Shown here in pieces: positions 1-7,852 of a stretch of 15,168 nt of DNA (positions are counted from its first letter, which is position 1; each line of letters opens with the position of its first letter). Source of the stretch: SHAN690 sp040905305. Lineage in GTDB: Bacteria > Bacteroidota > Bacteroidia > Flavobacteriales_G > Salibacteraceae. Position numbers and translations under genes: made by a program. The stretch spans positions 1 to 15,168 of the forward strand of contig JBBDRU010000331.1 in assembly GCA_040905305.1 (NCBI GenBank). The letters are read 5' to 3'. The notes under the pieces were generated by a model that ran no database searches, was not told the origin of the DNA, and saw nothing but the letters and a program-made list of their open reading frames with translations.

Positions 1-59
1 TAGAAGGAAAAGAAGTAGAAGTTTATTACAAATTGCCGTTTAGATTTACACTCAGATAA
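1..59 (+). CDS. C-terminal end of an upstream gene, TonB-like tail (partial)
   Basis: Read from position 3, an open frame gives EGKEVEVYYKLPFRFTLR and stops at TAA 57-59. The pattern GK-x-V-x-V-x-Y-x-LP-x-xF-x-L is what I know from the last strand of Bacteroidota energy-transducer TonB C-terminal domains, which bind TonB-dependent outer-membrane receptors. The topoisomerase IV B subunit is another gene often found near parC, but its usual C-terminal end does not look like this. The stop codon is directly followed by the parC ATG (TAA-ATG), so both genes are probably on one mRNA. Only 18 residues are visible, so the family is a suggestion; that a coding frame ends here is more secure. Confidence 0.5.
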   Translation, partial: EGKEVEVYYKLPFRFTLR

Positions 60-3011
60 ATGAGCGAAGAAAACGATAACATAGAAGAAAAAGACGAAGA
101 GTTTTCAGATCAGGAAGATCAACAGGTTGAACTGGAAAAAGTCATTCATGTCAGTGGCATGTATAAAGAGTGGTTTCTGGATTATGCTTCGTATGTAATC
201 TTAGAGCGTGCTGTACCGCATATTAATGATGGCTTCAAGCCGGTACACCGAAGAATTTTGCACGCCATGCGTGAAATGGATGATAGTCGTTATCACAAAG
301 TAGCAAACATCATTGGAAGCACTATGAAGTATCACCCTCATGGTGATGCATCAATTGGTGATGCCTTGGTGCAAATCGGTCAAAAAGATTTGTTGATCGA
401 TTGCCAGGGAAACTGGGGTAATACTTTAACTGGTGATAGCGCTGCCGCTCCGCGATACATTGAAGCCCGCCTCACTAAGTTTGCTTTAGAGGTTCTGTTT
501 AACCCGAAAACCACGGAATGGCAGCAAAGTTATGACGGTAGAAACCGGGAGCCGGTTACCTTGCCGGTTAAGTTTCCAATGCTTCTTGCATCAGGTGCTG
601 AGGGCATTGCTGTTGGTTTGGCATGTAAAATATTCCCGCACAACTTTATCGAAATCATTGATGGTGCAATTAGTAACCTCAAGGGGAAAAAAGTCAAAAT
701 CTATCCTGATTTTATCACGGGAGGAATTGCCGATTTTTCAGAATACAACGATGGCTTAAGAGGTGGTCGTATTAAAATTCGCGCTCGCATTGGCATTGAA
801 GATAAGAACACACTCAAAATAACAGAGATTCCATTTACCACAACCACCTCTTCTCTCATCGAATCTATTCTGAAAGCTAATGATAAAGGAAAAATAAAGA
901 TAAAGAGGGTAGAAGACAACACCGCAGAGCAGGTTGAGATTATGGTTCATCTTACCGGCAATGTTTCTCCCGATAAAACCATTGATGCGCTTTATGCATT
1001 CACCGATTGTGAAGTATCCGTTAGCCCCAATGCGGTGGTGATTGAGAAGGATAAGCCGCGTTTTATGGGGGTAAGCCAAATGCTCGCTGAAAGCGCTGAG
1101 CTGACGAAGTCTTTGCTCAAAATGGAGCTTGAAATCAAGAAAGGTGAACTTGAAGAACAATGGCACTTTGCCTCCCTTGAAAAGATTTTCATCGAAAATC
1201 GAATTTATCGTGACATTGAAGAATGCGAAACGTGGGATGAGATTATTCAAACCATTCACAAAGGATTAAAACCCTATATCAAGCATCTTATAAGAGAAGT
1301 CACCGATGAAGACGTAACGCGCCTTACCGAAATTAGGATTAAGCGGATTTCAAAATTCGACAGCTTTAAAGCTGATGACCTTATTTCCAGGTTAGAAGAA
1401 GAAATAGAGCAAGTAAAACATCACCTGGCTAACCTTACCGATTATGCCATCGACTACTTCAAAAACCTGAAAAAGAAATATGGTGAAGGACGTGAGCGCA
1501 AGACAGAGATCAGGCAAATAGAGCAGATCAATACGGCAATGGTGGCTGCCAGCAATGTAAAACTATATGTTGATCGAGCTGAAGGGTTTGTTGGTTTTGG
1601 TCTAAAGCGCTCTGCAGCAGAGTTTGTTAAAGATGCATCGGATTTGGATGATGTTATTATAATCAGAAATGACGGTGTGCTGATGGTCACCAAAATGGCC
1701 GATAAATCTTTTGTTGGTAAAGGCATTCGCTATGTAAATACATGGAAGAAAAACGATCCGAGAACCATTTACAACATGATTTACCAAGATGGTGCTGCCG
1801 GAAACATCATGGTCAAACGTTTTAATGTTACCTCGATTATTCGTGATCGTGAATACGATCTTACAAAGGGCTCTCCCAAATCAAAAGTGCTGCATCTAAC
1901 TGCAAATCCAAATGGTGAGGCGGAAGTTGTGACGGTAGTTCATCGGGCTAAGGCAAAGTTGAAAAAATTGAAATTTGATTTTGATTTTGCAGATGTTGCC
2001 GTGAAAGGCCGTGGAGCTAATGGAAATATTCTCACCAAGCATGCCGTAAATAAAATTGAACTCAAAGAGAAGGGCGCATCAACGCTCGGTGCACGTAAAG
2101 TCTGGTTCGATGACAGCGTCATGCGATTGAATTACGAGGGACGTGGTCGTTTGCTCGGTTCGTTTTCAGGTGAAGACCGAATCCTGACCATTATGCAATC
2201 AGGTGATTATAGAATGACAGGCATCGACCCGACTACAAAGTTTGATCAGGATATGGTCATTATTGAAAAATGGAACCCTGAAAAACCAATTAGTGCTGTA
2301 TATTTTGAACCGGAGAAAGAAAATCTGTATATCAAACGATTTCTGGCAGAAGAAAGCGATAAACAAGTTGGTTTTATTTCGGAGGCAGAAGGAGCTCGTT
2401 TGGACTTTATCTCAACCGATTGGCGACCTCAATTCAAGATCAAATATGATCAGCGCAGTGCGAATAGAGAAGATGAAGTGGTGGACGTTGAAGAGTTTAT
2501 TTCTATCAAGGGGATAAAGGCTTTGGGCAACCGGTTGACAAAACATAAGGTTAAAACCATTGAGAAAATGGATCCATTGCCATATGAAGAGGATGAGGTC
2601 TCTGAAGATGAATCACATGATGAGCCGGAAGATATAGATGGCGATCAAACAGCCTCTCAAGATGATTCTTCGTCTGAAGCAGAAGAACATCAAGATGATG
2701 AACAAAAGCCAACATTCAAGGCGAAGACAGAAGTGAGACCCGACACTAAACCCGAGTCAATATCTGCTGAAAAAAAGCAGGTGGCGAAGTCGAGTGGTAC
2801 AAAAAAAGAAAAATCAAGCCCATCTAATGACAAAGGAGAAGCGTCTAACGCAGAAGAGAAAGCACCTGATGATGAACCTGAGCCCAAAGCAAAGGAATCA
2901 AAAGTGGTGAAGGAAGAAAAGAATGAAAACCAGGCCGAGAAAAAAAAGCCCAATCAAGGAGATGACAATGATTCGTTTGGTGCGGGAAGTCAGATAACAC
3001 TTGAGCTATAG
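60..3011 (+). CDS. parC: DNA topoisomerase IV subunit A (GyrA/ParC family)
   Basis: This is the DNA breakage-reunion subunit of a type IIA topoisomerase, acting with ParE to decatenate and relax chromosomal DNA in the cytoplasm. After an acidic leader (residues 1-27) comes the ParC/GyrA core with FKPVHRRILHAM (59-70), the quinolone-region motif YHPHGDASIGDAL (91-103), QGNWGN (116-121) and AAAPRYIEARL, where Tyr133 (codon 456-458) is the DNA-linking tyrosine. A coiled-coil stretch near residues 440-480 precedes a beta-pinwheel C-terminal domain of about 500-830. No canonical GyrA box (QRRGGKG) is visible, which favours ParC over GyrA. Residues of about 836-983 form a disordered tail, acidic first and then rich in Lys/Glu, ending SFGAGSQITLEL. 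At 983 residues it is longer than enterobacterial ParC (about 750) because of that tail. The ATG at 60 abuts the upstream stop, suggesting translational coupling. Confidence in the family is high; ParC versus GyrA is slightly less certain. Confidence 0.93.
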   Translation: MSEENDNIEEKDEEFSDQEDQQVELEKVIHVSGMYKEWFLDYASYVILERAVPHINDGFKPVHRRILHAMREMDDSRYHKVANIIGSTMKYHPHGDASIGDALVQIGQKDLLIDCQGNWGNTLTGDSAAAPRYIEARLTKFALEVLFNPKTTEWQQSYDGRNREPVTLPVKFPMLLASGAEGIAVGLACKIFPHNFIEIIDGAISNLKGKKVKIYPDFITGGIADFSEYNDGLRGGRIKIRARIGIEDKNTLKITEIPFTTTTSSLIESILKANDKGKIKIKRVEDNTAEQVEIMVHLTGNVSPDKTIDALYAFTDCEVSVSPNAVVIEKDKPRFMGVSQMLAESAELTKSLLKMELEIKKGELEEQWHFASLEKIFIENRIYRDIEECETWDEIIQTIHKGLKPYIKHLIREVTDEDVTRLTEIRIKRISKFDSFKADDLISRLEEEIEQVKHHLANLTDYAIDYFKNLKKKYGEGRERKTEIRQIEQINTAMVAASNVKLYVDRAEGFVGFGLKRSAAEFVKDASDLDDVIIIRNDGVLMVTKMADKSFVGKGIRYVNTWKKNDPRTIYNMIYQDGAAGNIMVKRFNVTSIIRDREYDLTKGSPKSKVLHLTANPNGEAEVVTVVHRAKAKLKKLKFDFDFADVAVKGRGANGNILTKHAVNKIELKEKGASTLGARKVWFDDSVMRLNYEGRGRLLGSFSGEDRILTIMQSGDYRMTGIDPTTKFDQDMVIIEKWNPEKPISAVYFEPEKENLYIKRFLAEESDKQVGFISEAEGARLDFISTDWRPQFKIKYDQRSANREDEVVDVEEFISIKGIKALGNRLTKHKVKTIEKMDPLPYEEDEVSEDESHDEPEDIDGDQTASQDDSSSEAEEHQDDEQKPTFKAKTEVRPDTKPESISAEKKQVAKSSGTKKEKSSPSNDKGEASNAEEKAPDDEPEPKAKESKVVKEEKNENQAEKKKPNQGDDNDSFGAGSQITLEL

Positions 3012-3023
3012 CTTATTAAGTAT

Positions 3024-4604
3024 ATGTACAAAATTTATTTCGGGATGATGCTGTCACTTTTGGTGACGTTTGGGACGAATGCGCAACCAATAGCAAATTT
3101 CAACATGAGTTATGTTGGCTACATGCAATTCGCGGCAGAATTAAGCGATGTTTGGGGCTATGTTGATGAACAAGGAAACGAATACGCCATTGTTGGTCGC
3201 CAAAACGGTGTTTCAATTGTCGATGTTACTGACCCTTCAAACATGACAACCGTTTTTGGAATTCCTGGTTTGCAAACCACCTGGAGGGATATAAAAACCT
3301 TTGGTGATTATGCCTATGTAACTTGTGAGTGCTATAATGGTTTGTTGATCATTGACATGTCTCCTTTGCCGGAAAACACAAGTTTGAGCTATACTTTTTG
3401 GTATGGTGATACCCTGACATTTCAGAGCGCACATAATTTATTTATTGATGAGAATGGGTTCGCCTACATTTTTGGTGCAAACCTTCAAGAAGGTGGAGCG
3501 GTTATTTTAGACCTCAATGTCAACCCCATGGATCCCAAGGTTGTCGGCCTTTACAATGATCATTATTTGCACGATGGGGTAGTGAGAGGTGATACCCTTT
3601 GGGGTGCCGCAATCAATATTGGTGAAGCTCAGATGATTGACGTGTCTGACAAGGAAAATCCAATGCTCCTCACCTCCTGGAAAACGCCAAACGCGTTTAC
3701 GCATAACCTGTGGTTTTCTGATGACAACCGCTTTCTTTTCACAACAGATGAGGTGAGAAATGGTGCCATTGGTGCATATGATGTTTCCAACCCGTTCAAT
3801 CCAACCCGCATAGATGTGTGGATGCCGAATGACACTGGAATAATTCCTCATAACACGCATTTTATCAATGATTTTTTGGTTACTTCTCATTACACCATTG
3901 GCGTTAGCATATTGGATGTGTCGAGACCGCACAACATGGTGGAGGTTGCACGCTATGACACTTCACCAGATTATCATTATGAAGGCTTTAGCGGATGTTG
4001 GGGCGTTTATCCCTGGTTGCCTTCGGGAAACATAATCGCAACCGATATTGAAAAAGGATTGTATGTTCTCAGTTCAACCTATCCGCGAGCATGCTACCTG
4101 GAGGGAAAGGTGACCGATGAGCACACGGGTGGGCCAATATTTTTTCCTTTGATCGAGGTGTTCGAAGATGATTTAAGCACCGAAGGAAGCATTGTAGGGG
4201 ACTACGCTATGGGAACACTTAATGCTGGCACTTACACCGTAAAGGTTTCGGCAGATGGATACTATGATAAGATCATAGAAAATGTGGTTTTGAATAATGG
4301 TGAACTCACACAACTGGATGTAGAATTAAGCAACTGGCCAACCGGACTTGAGGGTACCACAGCGGAAAACGAACTGACCGTTTTTCCAAATCCTGCTCGC
4401 GATGCGATAACCGTTGTGGCCAAATCTTCCATTCTGTCGAGTGCATTGCGTGGGTTGGATGGAAGGTTGATTGGATTGAATGCTACTCCTTTGCATCACA
4501 ACACCTGTCAACTCGATGTAAGCAATGTGGCAGCGGGTTTATACACGCTTGAATTAATTACGGAGAGGGGTGTGGTGAGTAAACCGCTTTCAGTAGTAAA
4601 CTGA
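3024..4604 (+). CDS. Choice-of-anchor B family beta-propeller protein with T9SS sorting domain
   Basis: A secreted surface protein, 526 residues. A signal peptide covers about residues 1-20 (cut before QPIANF). Residues 28-350 match the choice-of-anchor B pattern: SDVWGYVDEQGNEYAIVG near 41-58, repeated GVSIVDVTDP-like segments (62-71, 249-256, 293-301) and GCWGVYPWLPSGNIIATDI (324-342), with LVIVD-type propeller repeats. A carboxypeptidase regulatory-like (Ig-fold) segment follows at about 358-435, starting LEGKVTD. The last 76 residues (451-526, LTVFPNPARD to the end) are a type A T9SS C-terminal domain, which directs passage through the type IX system. Cys101 and Cys103 lie in a TCECYNG turn. 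The gene begins 12 bases after parC stops with no separate promoter or Shine-Dalgarno sequence seen, so read-through from parC is possible. Its ligand or role is unknown. Confidence 0.88.
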   Translation: MYKIYFGMMLSLLVTFGTNAQPIANFNMSYVGYMQFAAELSDVWGYVDEQGNEYAIVGRQNGVSIVDVTDPSNMTTVFGIPGLQTTWRDIKTFGDYAYVTCECYNGLLIIDMSPLPENTSLSYTFWYGDTLTFQSAHNLFIDENGFAYIFGANLQEGGAVILDLNVNPMDPKVVGLYNDHYLHDGVVRGDTLWGAAINIGEAQMIDVSDKENPMLLTSWKTPNAFTHNLWFSDDNRFLFTTDEVRNGAIGAYDVSNPFNPTRIDVWMPNDTGIIPHNTHFINDFLVTSHYTIGVSILDVSRPHNMVEVARYDTSPDYHYEGFSGCWGVYPWLPSGNIIATDIEKGLYVLSSTYPRACYLEGKVTDEHTGGPIFFPLIEVFEDDLSTEGSIVGDYAMGTLNAGTYTVKVSADGYYDKIIENVVLNNGELTQLDVELSNWPTGLEGTTAENELTVFPNPARDAITVVAKSSILSSALRGLDGRLIGLNATPLHHNTCQLDVSNVAAGLYTLELITERGVVSKPLSVVN

Positions 4605-4610
4605 GCAGGA

Positions 4611-4976
4611 TTACTGATTTGAGCTTAAAAGTTTTTCAAGCTGCAAACGCAAATAATTGACTTCACCTTCTAAATGTGAAATACGATTCTCATAGAGTTC
4701 ACGCTCTTTGGGATTCGAATAGTGATGGTTGATTCCCGTATAATGTAAGTCATGACATTGTTCGAATATGAACTTCTCATCAAACCCTAAAGCTTTCATT
4801 GGATCAACTTCCAAAATGCCGCAAATTTTTTCGAATCGCTCAAAAGTGAGCTGGGTTTCACCGCTTTCAATGTTTCCATAAGCACGTGTAGATAGGTTCA
4901 GTTCAGCAGCCACGTAATCTTGCGAAAACCCTTTCATGGTGCGCAGTTGGCGAATTTTTGTATGTGCGTCAAGCAT
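4611..4976 (-). CDS. XRE-family helix-turn-helix regulator with C-terminal coiled coil
   Basis: A small DNA-binding protein of 121 residues. Residues 7-62 form a Cro/C1-type HTH: KIRQLRTMKGFSQDYVA, then LNLSTRAYGNIESGETQLT, then an EVDPMKALGF end. Residues 93-117 (RELYENRISHLEGEVNYLRL and on) are predicted coiled coil, likely for dimerisation. I chose the ATG at 4974-4976. The frame stays open to a TTG at 4998-5000, which would add eight residues, but TTG starts are unusual here and those residues add nothing to the domain. The gene converges on the T9SS gene ending at 4604, with six bases between stops, and diverges from the propeller gene starting at 5138. A regulator next to a divergent promoter with an inverted repeat suggests local control; this is inferred from position only. 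Confidence 0.85.
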   Translation of the reverse strand: MLDAHTKIRQLRTMKGFSQDYVAAELNLSTRAYGNIESGETQLTFERFEKICGILEVDPMKALGFDEKFIFEQCHDLHYTGINHHYSNPKERELYENRISHLEGEVNYLRLQLEKLLSSNQ

Positions 4977-5040
4977 GGTTTTCTTAGAATTTAACTTCAA
5001 TATTACGAAGAAATACTTCAGAAATTGGCAGTGTATTTTC

Positions 5041-5071
5041 TTGGCTGGTTATGCGCGATGGCCTAATGTTG
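5041..5071 (+). promoter_or_regulatory. Candidate Bacteroidota promoter for the propeller gene pair
   Basis: TTG at 5041-5043 is followed after 20 bases by TAATGTTG at 5064-5071. This is one mismatch from the Bacteroidota -7 consensus TAnnTTTG, with spacing typical of the -33/-7 pair. Transcription would start near 5076 and leave a leader of about 60 bases before the ATG at 5138. The -7 box is imperfect, so this is a candidate only. Confidence 0.35.
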
Positions 5072-5105
5072 CCATATCAATTCGCTGCTACGGGGAATAA
5101 CCAGC
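5044..5105. repeat. 9-bp inverted repeat, possible operator
   Basis: GCTGGTTAT at 5044-5052 is exactly complementary to ATAACCAGC at 5097-5105, with 44 bases between arms. The left arm begins right after the candidate -33 TTG, and the right arm lies in the predicted leader of the gene at 5138. The arms flank the candidate -7 box in the gap between a divergent XRE regulator and the secreted gene. This placement fits an operator for a dimeric or tetrameric repressor. A wide-spaced 9-bp match can also occur by chance. Confidence 0.4.
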
Positions 5106-5137
5106 GGATACAAACCTTTATTTAAACCTATTGACAA

Positions 5138-7852
5138 ATGAAAAATAAGAACATTTATTTAACAACAGCAGCCGCTTTAATTTCAGCGGCACTTTTCGGT
5201 CAGTCACCTTTTATACCGGATGATTTCGCAGACGAGCCATCACAAACGGCACATACGTTTTGGGAATCACACGGGCAAATCCTCGATTCGGAAGGAATTC
5301 CTGTTGAAGACCTCCGATATTATACCATCGGCACAGGGCCGAAACTATTTGTCTTTGACGACAAAGTCTCCTTTGCGCATTATTATTCTGACACTACACT
5401 GGCCGAGGATACGGCCTGGCGCATTGACTTGCAGTTTGTGTGTAACCCGGATGAATATCCTGACCCTGACGAAGTAGGCGAAAGCGAGCCTGCACACTGC
5501 GGTATATTGAGTGCGCACGAAAAAGAATCGGCCTATCTAAATTATTATTTACCCCACACCGGGCCCGGTTTAGAAAACGTTGAAGGATATCACCGCGTGG
5601 TGTATGAAGATGTATGGCCTTATACGGACTTCCATCTTTATAGCAATCGCATCAGCCTCAAGGTATATATTGTGGTGCGGCCGGGCGGAGATCCTGATGA
5701 TATTTTGCTGAAATTCTCGGGGCAGGATCAAATAACCACACCGTTTCCCAATGAAGTGCGCATGCACTTGTCCAACAAAAGCATGAGCCTACCTCAAGCC
5801 TTTGCCTGGCAAGACGTGAGCGGAACTCCCACAGCACTTGGATGGTTGCCCACATGGAATTTGGTCGGGCAAAATAATGACATGGTGAACATGACAACAG
5901 GCTCATATAATACATCCGAACCACTGATTATTCAAATTGGCGGTGACCCGGGAGATCAGGGGCTAGAAACAGATGACCCCAACGACAATATTCATTGGAG
6001 CACGTATTATGGTGATAATAAAAGCGATAATGGAAGCGCAGTCGATACCGACCCACAGGGTCGATTTTTGGTTAGCGGTACAACTTCCAGCGCAGAGTTC
6101 CCTCTACAAAACGGTCAGTCAACATATGAAGCTCAATTGGCTGATGTGTTTGTGACTCGTTTCAATCAAGGAACCAAGAGCATGTTGTGGTCAAGCTTCT
6201 GCGGTGGCACAGGAAATGATGTAAGCTATGACCTAGACCATAATGACAATGGGAAAATATATGTAGTGGGTGAAACCTCGAGTGAAACTATGGTTCCACC
6301 TACGCCTTTCGTGAATGAGGGGAATTACCAACAGACAAGTCATGGTGATCCCTATGACGGTTTTCTATTGCGATTTAACAATAATGGCTTTTTGAAATGG
6401 GTAACTCACTTTGGCGGTGAAGGAGAAGAACGTATTTATTCTGTTGTAGGCGATGCAGATCACGTTTATATCACAGGCACTACATCTTCAAGCGGAAGTC
6501 AAACGTGTGCTGTGGCCAGTGGAAATGAGCTTTCATTGTGTGATGGTGGTGGTTCAGCCTATTTTCAAAGCACCTTTGGGGGCGGAGGTAATGATGCGTT
6601 TTTCGCCCAATTTAATAATGCCGGTGATTTGACCCACAGCTCATATATTGGGGGAAACGGATACGATGTCGCTTTTAGTATAGGCCTATCACACGATGAA
6701 AAGTTAGTGATCACAGGTCGGACAAATAGTGGAAATGTTCCTTCCAATGTTTCGTCACCATGCGGTGTGCCAGGTTCGGGTGAATTTCCGCTCTGTGACT
6801 ATGGAAATGGAGCTTATTTTCAAGATGACAATCCAACAGGTTTTATTTTAAGGTTTAATGATAACTTAGAAACCGAATGGGGTACGTTCTTTGGATACCA
6901 GAGTAGCATAGGTGATTTTGATTTTAACTCTTCAAATGATTTGATTATTGTAGGTTCCGTTAATCTTGGAAATGCGACAACAAACACGTGTAATGCACCG
7001 ACAACAAATTCATTTCCAGTTTGTGCCACAGCACTTGAGTATTCTGAAACCTATGCCGGTGATAGCATTGGAAGGAAGAATTTTTTTATTGCACGATTTA
7101 CAGAGGATGGCCATTTATCATGGTCAACACCGTATGGTGAATGGAGTAATGTAAAGGCATCTGCTGTATCTGTTGATGATGATGACAACATTTATGTGCT
7201 GGGCGATTTGTTAAATGACCCAAGCTTTCCGCCCAATGGAAATTTTCCCGGACTTTATTTCCCGGGATATTACCAGCAGTGGGGGGTTGGAAATCATGAC
7301 TCTTTAGATCGGGATTTAATGATTGTTGCCTTTGATGATAGCAATGAACGCCAATGGGCTACACTTCTGGGTGGGGAACAAGCTTCAGGCCCGAATGCCT
7401 GGCAGAGAAATGAGTACAGCCAAGATATTGTTGCAGCAGGCAATGAAGAAATAATTATTACCGGCTCAACACCTTCATTAGACTATTACTTGGCTTGTCC
7501 TCCTACCAGTTTTTGTCAACTGGCATTGAGTGATTTAAGCCAAGATGGCTTTGTAACTGCACTCAATATTGAGTGGCTTGTTACCGAAATTGAAGAGGCA
7601 CGGGCACATCATCAAGAAATACTGATCTATCCCAACCCTGCCGGTGACATGCTATCTGTTCAGCTAGGCAACGATGCAAGTGATGTAGAACTTTCAGTAT
7701 TAGCTTTGGACGGTCGATTAATTTGGAACTCTTCCAATATAATTAGCAATGGAGCGGTGCAAATTCCAACCCATTACCTTGCCCCAGGCGTCTACATTCT
7801 TAAAGTAAATCAATCAGGAAAGATTCATACTGCTAAGTTTGTAAAACAGTGA
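5138..7852 (+). CDS. Secreted seven-bladed SBBP-type beta-propeller protein with T9SS sorting domain
   Basis: A 904-residue extracellular protein. A signal peptide covers about residues 1-21 (cut before QSPF). Residues 40-225 resemble the N-terminal domain often placed before SBBP propellers in Bacteroidota (DUF7948-like): SAYLNYYLPHTGPG, VEGYHRVVYEDVWPYTDFHLY, VVRPGGDPDDILLKFSG. From about 287 to 780 there are seven repeats of the form W-[SVA]-[ST]-x(2)-GG ... D-x(3)-IYVVG-x-T-S-S, starting near 287, 351, 421, 500, 581, 662 and 740, which suggests a seven-bladed propeller. Three repeats carry a Cys pair with ten residues between: 457/468, 542/553 and 618/629; a shorter pair is at 787/793. 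Residues 828-904 (ILIYPNPAGD to TAKFVKQ) are a type A T9SS domain. The next gene starts inside its stop codon. Function is unknown; adhesion or ligand binding is a guess from the fold. Confidence 0.87.
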   Translation: MKNKNIYLTTAAALISAALFGQSPFIPDDFADEPSQTAHTFWESHGQILDSEGIPVEDLRYYTIGTGPKLFVFDDKVSFAHYYSDTTLAEDTAWRIDLQFVCNPDEYPDPDEVGESEPAHCGILSAHEKESAYLNYYLPHTGPGLENVEGYHRVVYEDVWPYTDFHLYSNRISLKVYIVVRPGGDPDDILLKFSGQDQITTPFPNEVRMHLSNKSMSLPQAFAWQDVSGTPTALGWLPTWNLVGQNNDMVNMTTGSYNTSEPLIIQIGGDPGDQGLETDDPNDNIHWSTYYGDNKSDNGSAVDTDPQGRFLVSGTTSSAEFPLQNGQSTYEAQLADVFVTRFNQGTKSMLWSSFCGGTGNDVSYDLDHNDNGKIYVVGETSSETMVPPTPFVNEGNYQQTSHGDPYDGFLLRFNNNGFLKWVTHFGGEGEERIYSVVGDADHVYITGTTSSSGSQTCAVASGNELSLCDGGGSAYFQSTFGGGGNDAFFAQFNNAGDLTHSSYIGGNGYDVAFSIGLSHDEKLVITGRTNSGNVPSNVSSPCGVPGSGEFPLCDYGNGAYFQDDNPTGFILRFNDNLETEWGTFFGYQSSIGDFDFNSSNDLIIVGSVNLGNATTNTCNAPTTNSFPVCATALEYSETYAGDSIGRKNFFIARFTEDGHLSWSTPYGEWSNVKASAVSVDDDDNIYVLGDLLNDPSFPPNGNFPGLYFPGYYQQWGVGNHDSLDRDLMIVAFDDSNERQWATLLGGEQASGPNAWQRNEYSQDIVAAGNEEIIITGSTPSLDYYLACPPTSFCQLALSDLSQDGFVTALNIEWLVTEIEEARAHHQEILIYPNPAGDMLSVQLGNDASDVELSVLALDGRLIWNSSNIISNGAVQIPTHYLAPGVYILKVNQSGKIHTAKFVKQ

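Noticed and set aside
756..1259. A 167-codon open frame on the minus strand inside parC
   Set aside because: It lies wholly within a strongly supported gene, has no recognisable motif and is a frame shadow.
3507..3932. A 141-codon minus-strand frame inside the choice-of-anchor B gene
   Set aside because: No domain or promoter; the plus-strand protein is clearly the real product.
4977..5000. Longer XRE product starting at TTG 5000
   Set aside because: TTG starts are rare in this phylum and the extra residues carry no domain; the ATG at 4976 gives a normal HTH start. A TAATATTG box at 5005-4998 on the same strand would also overlap that start.
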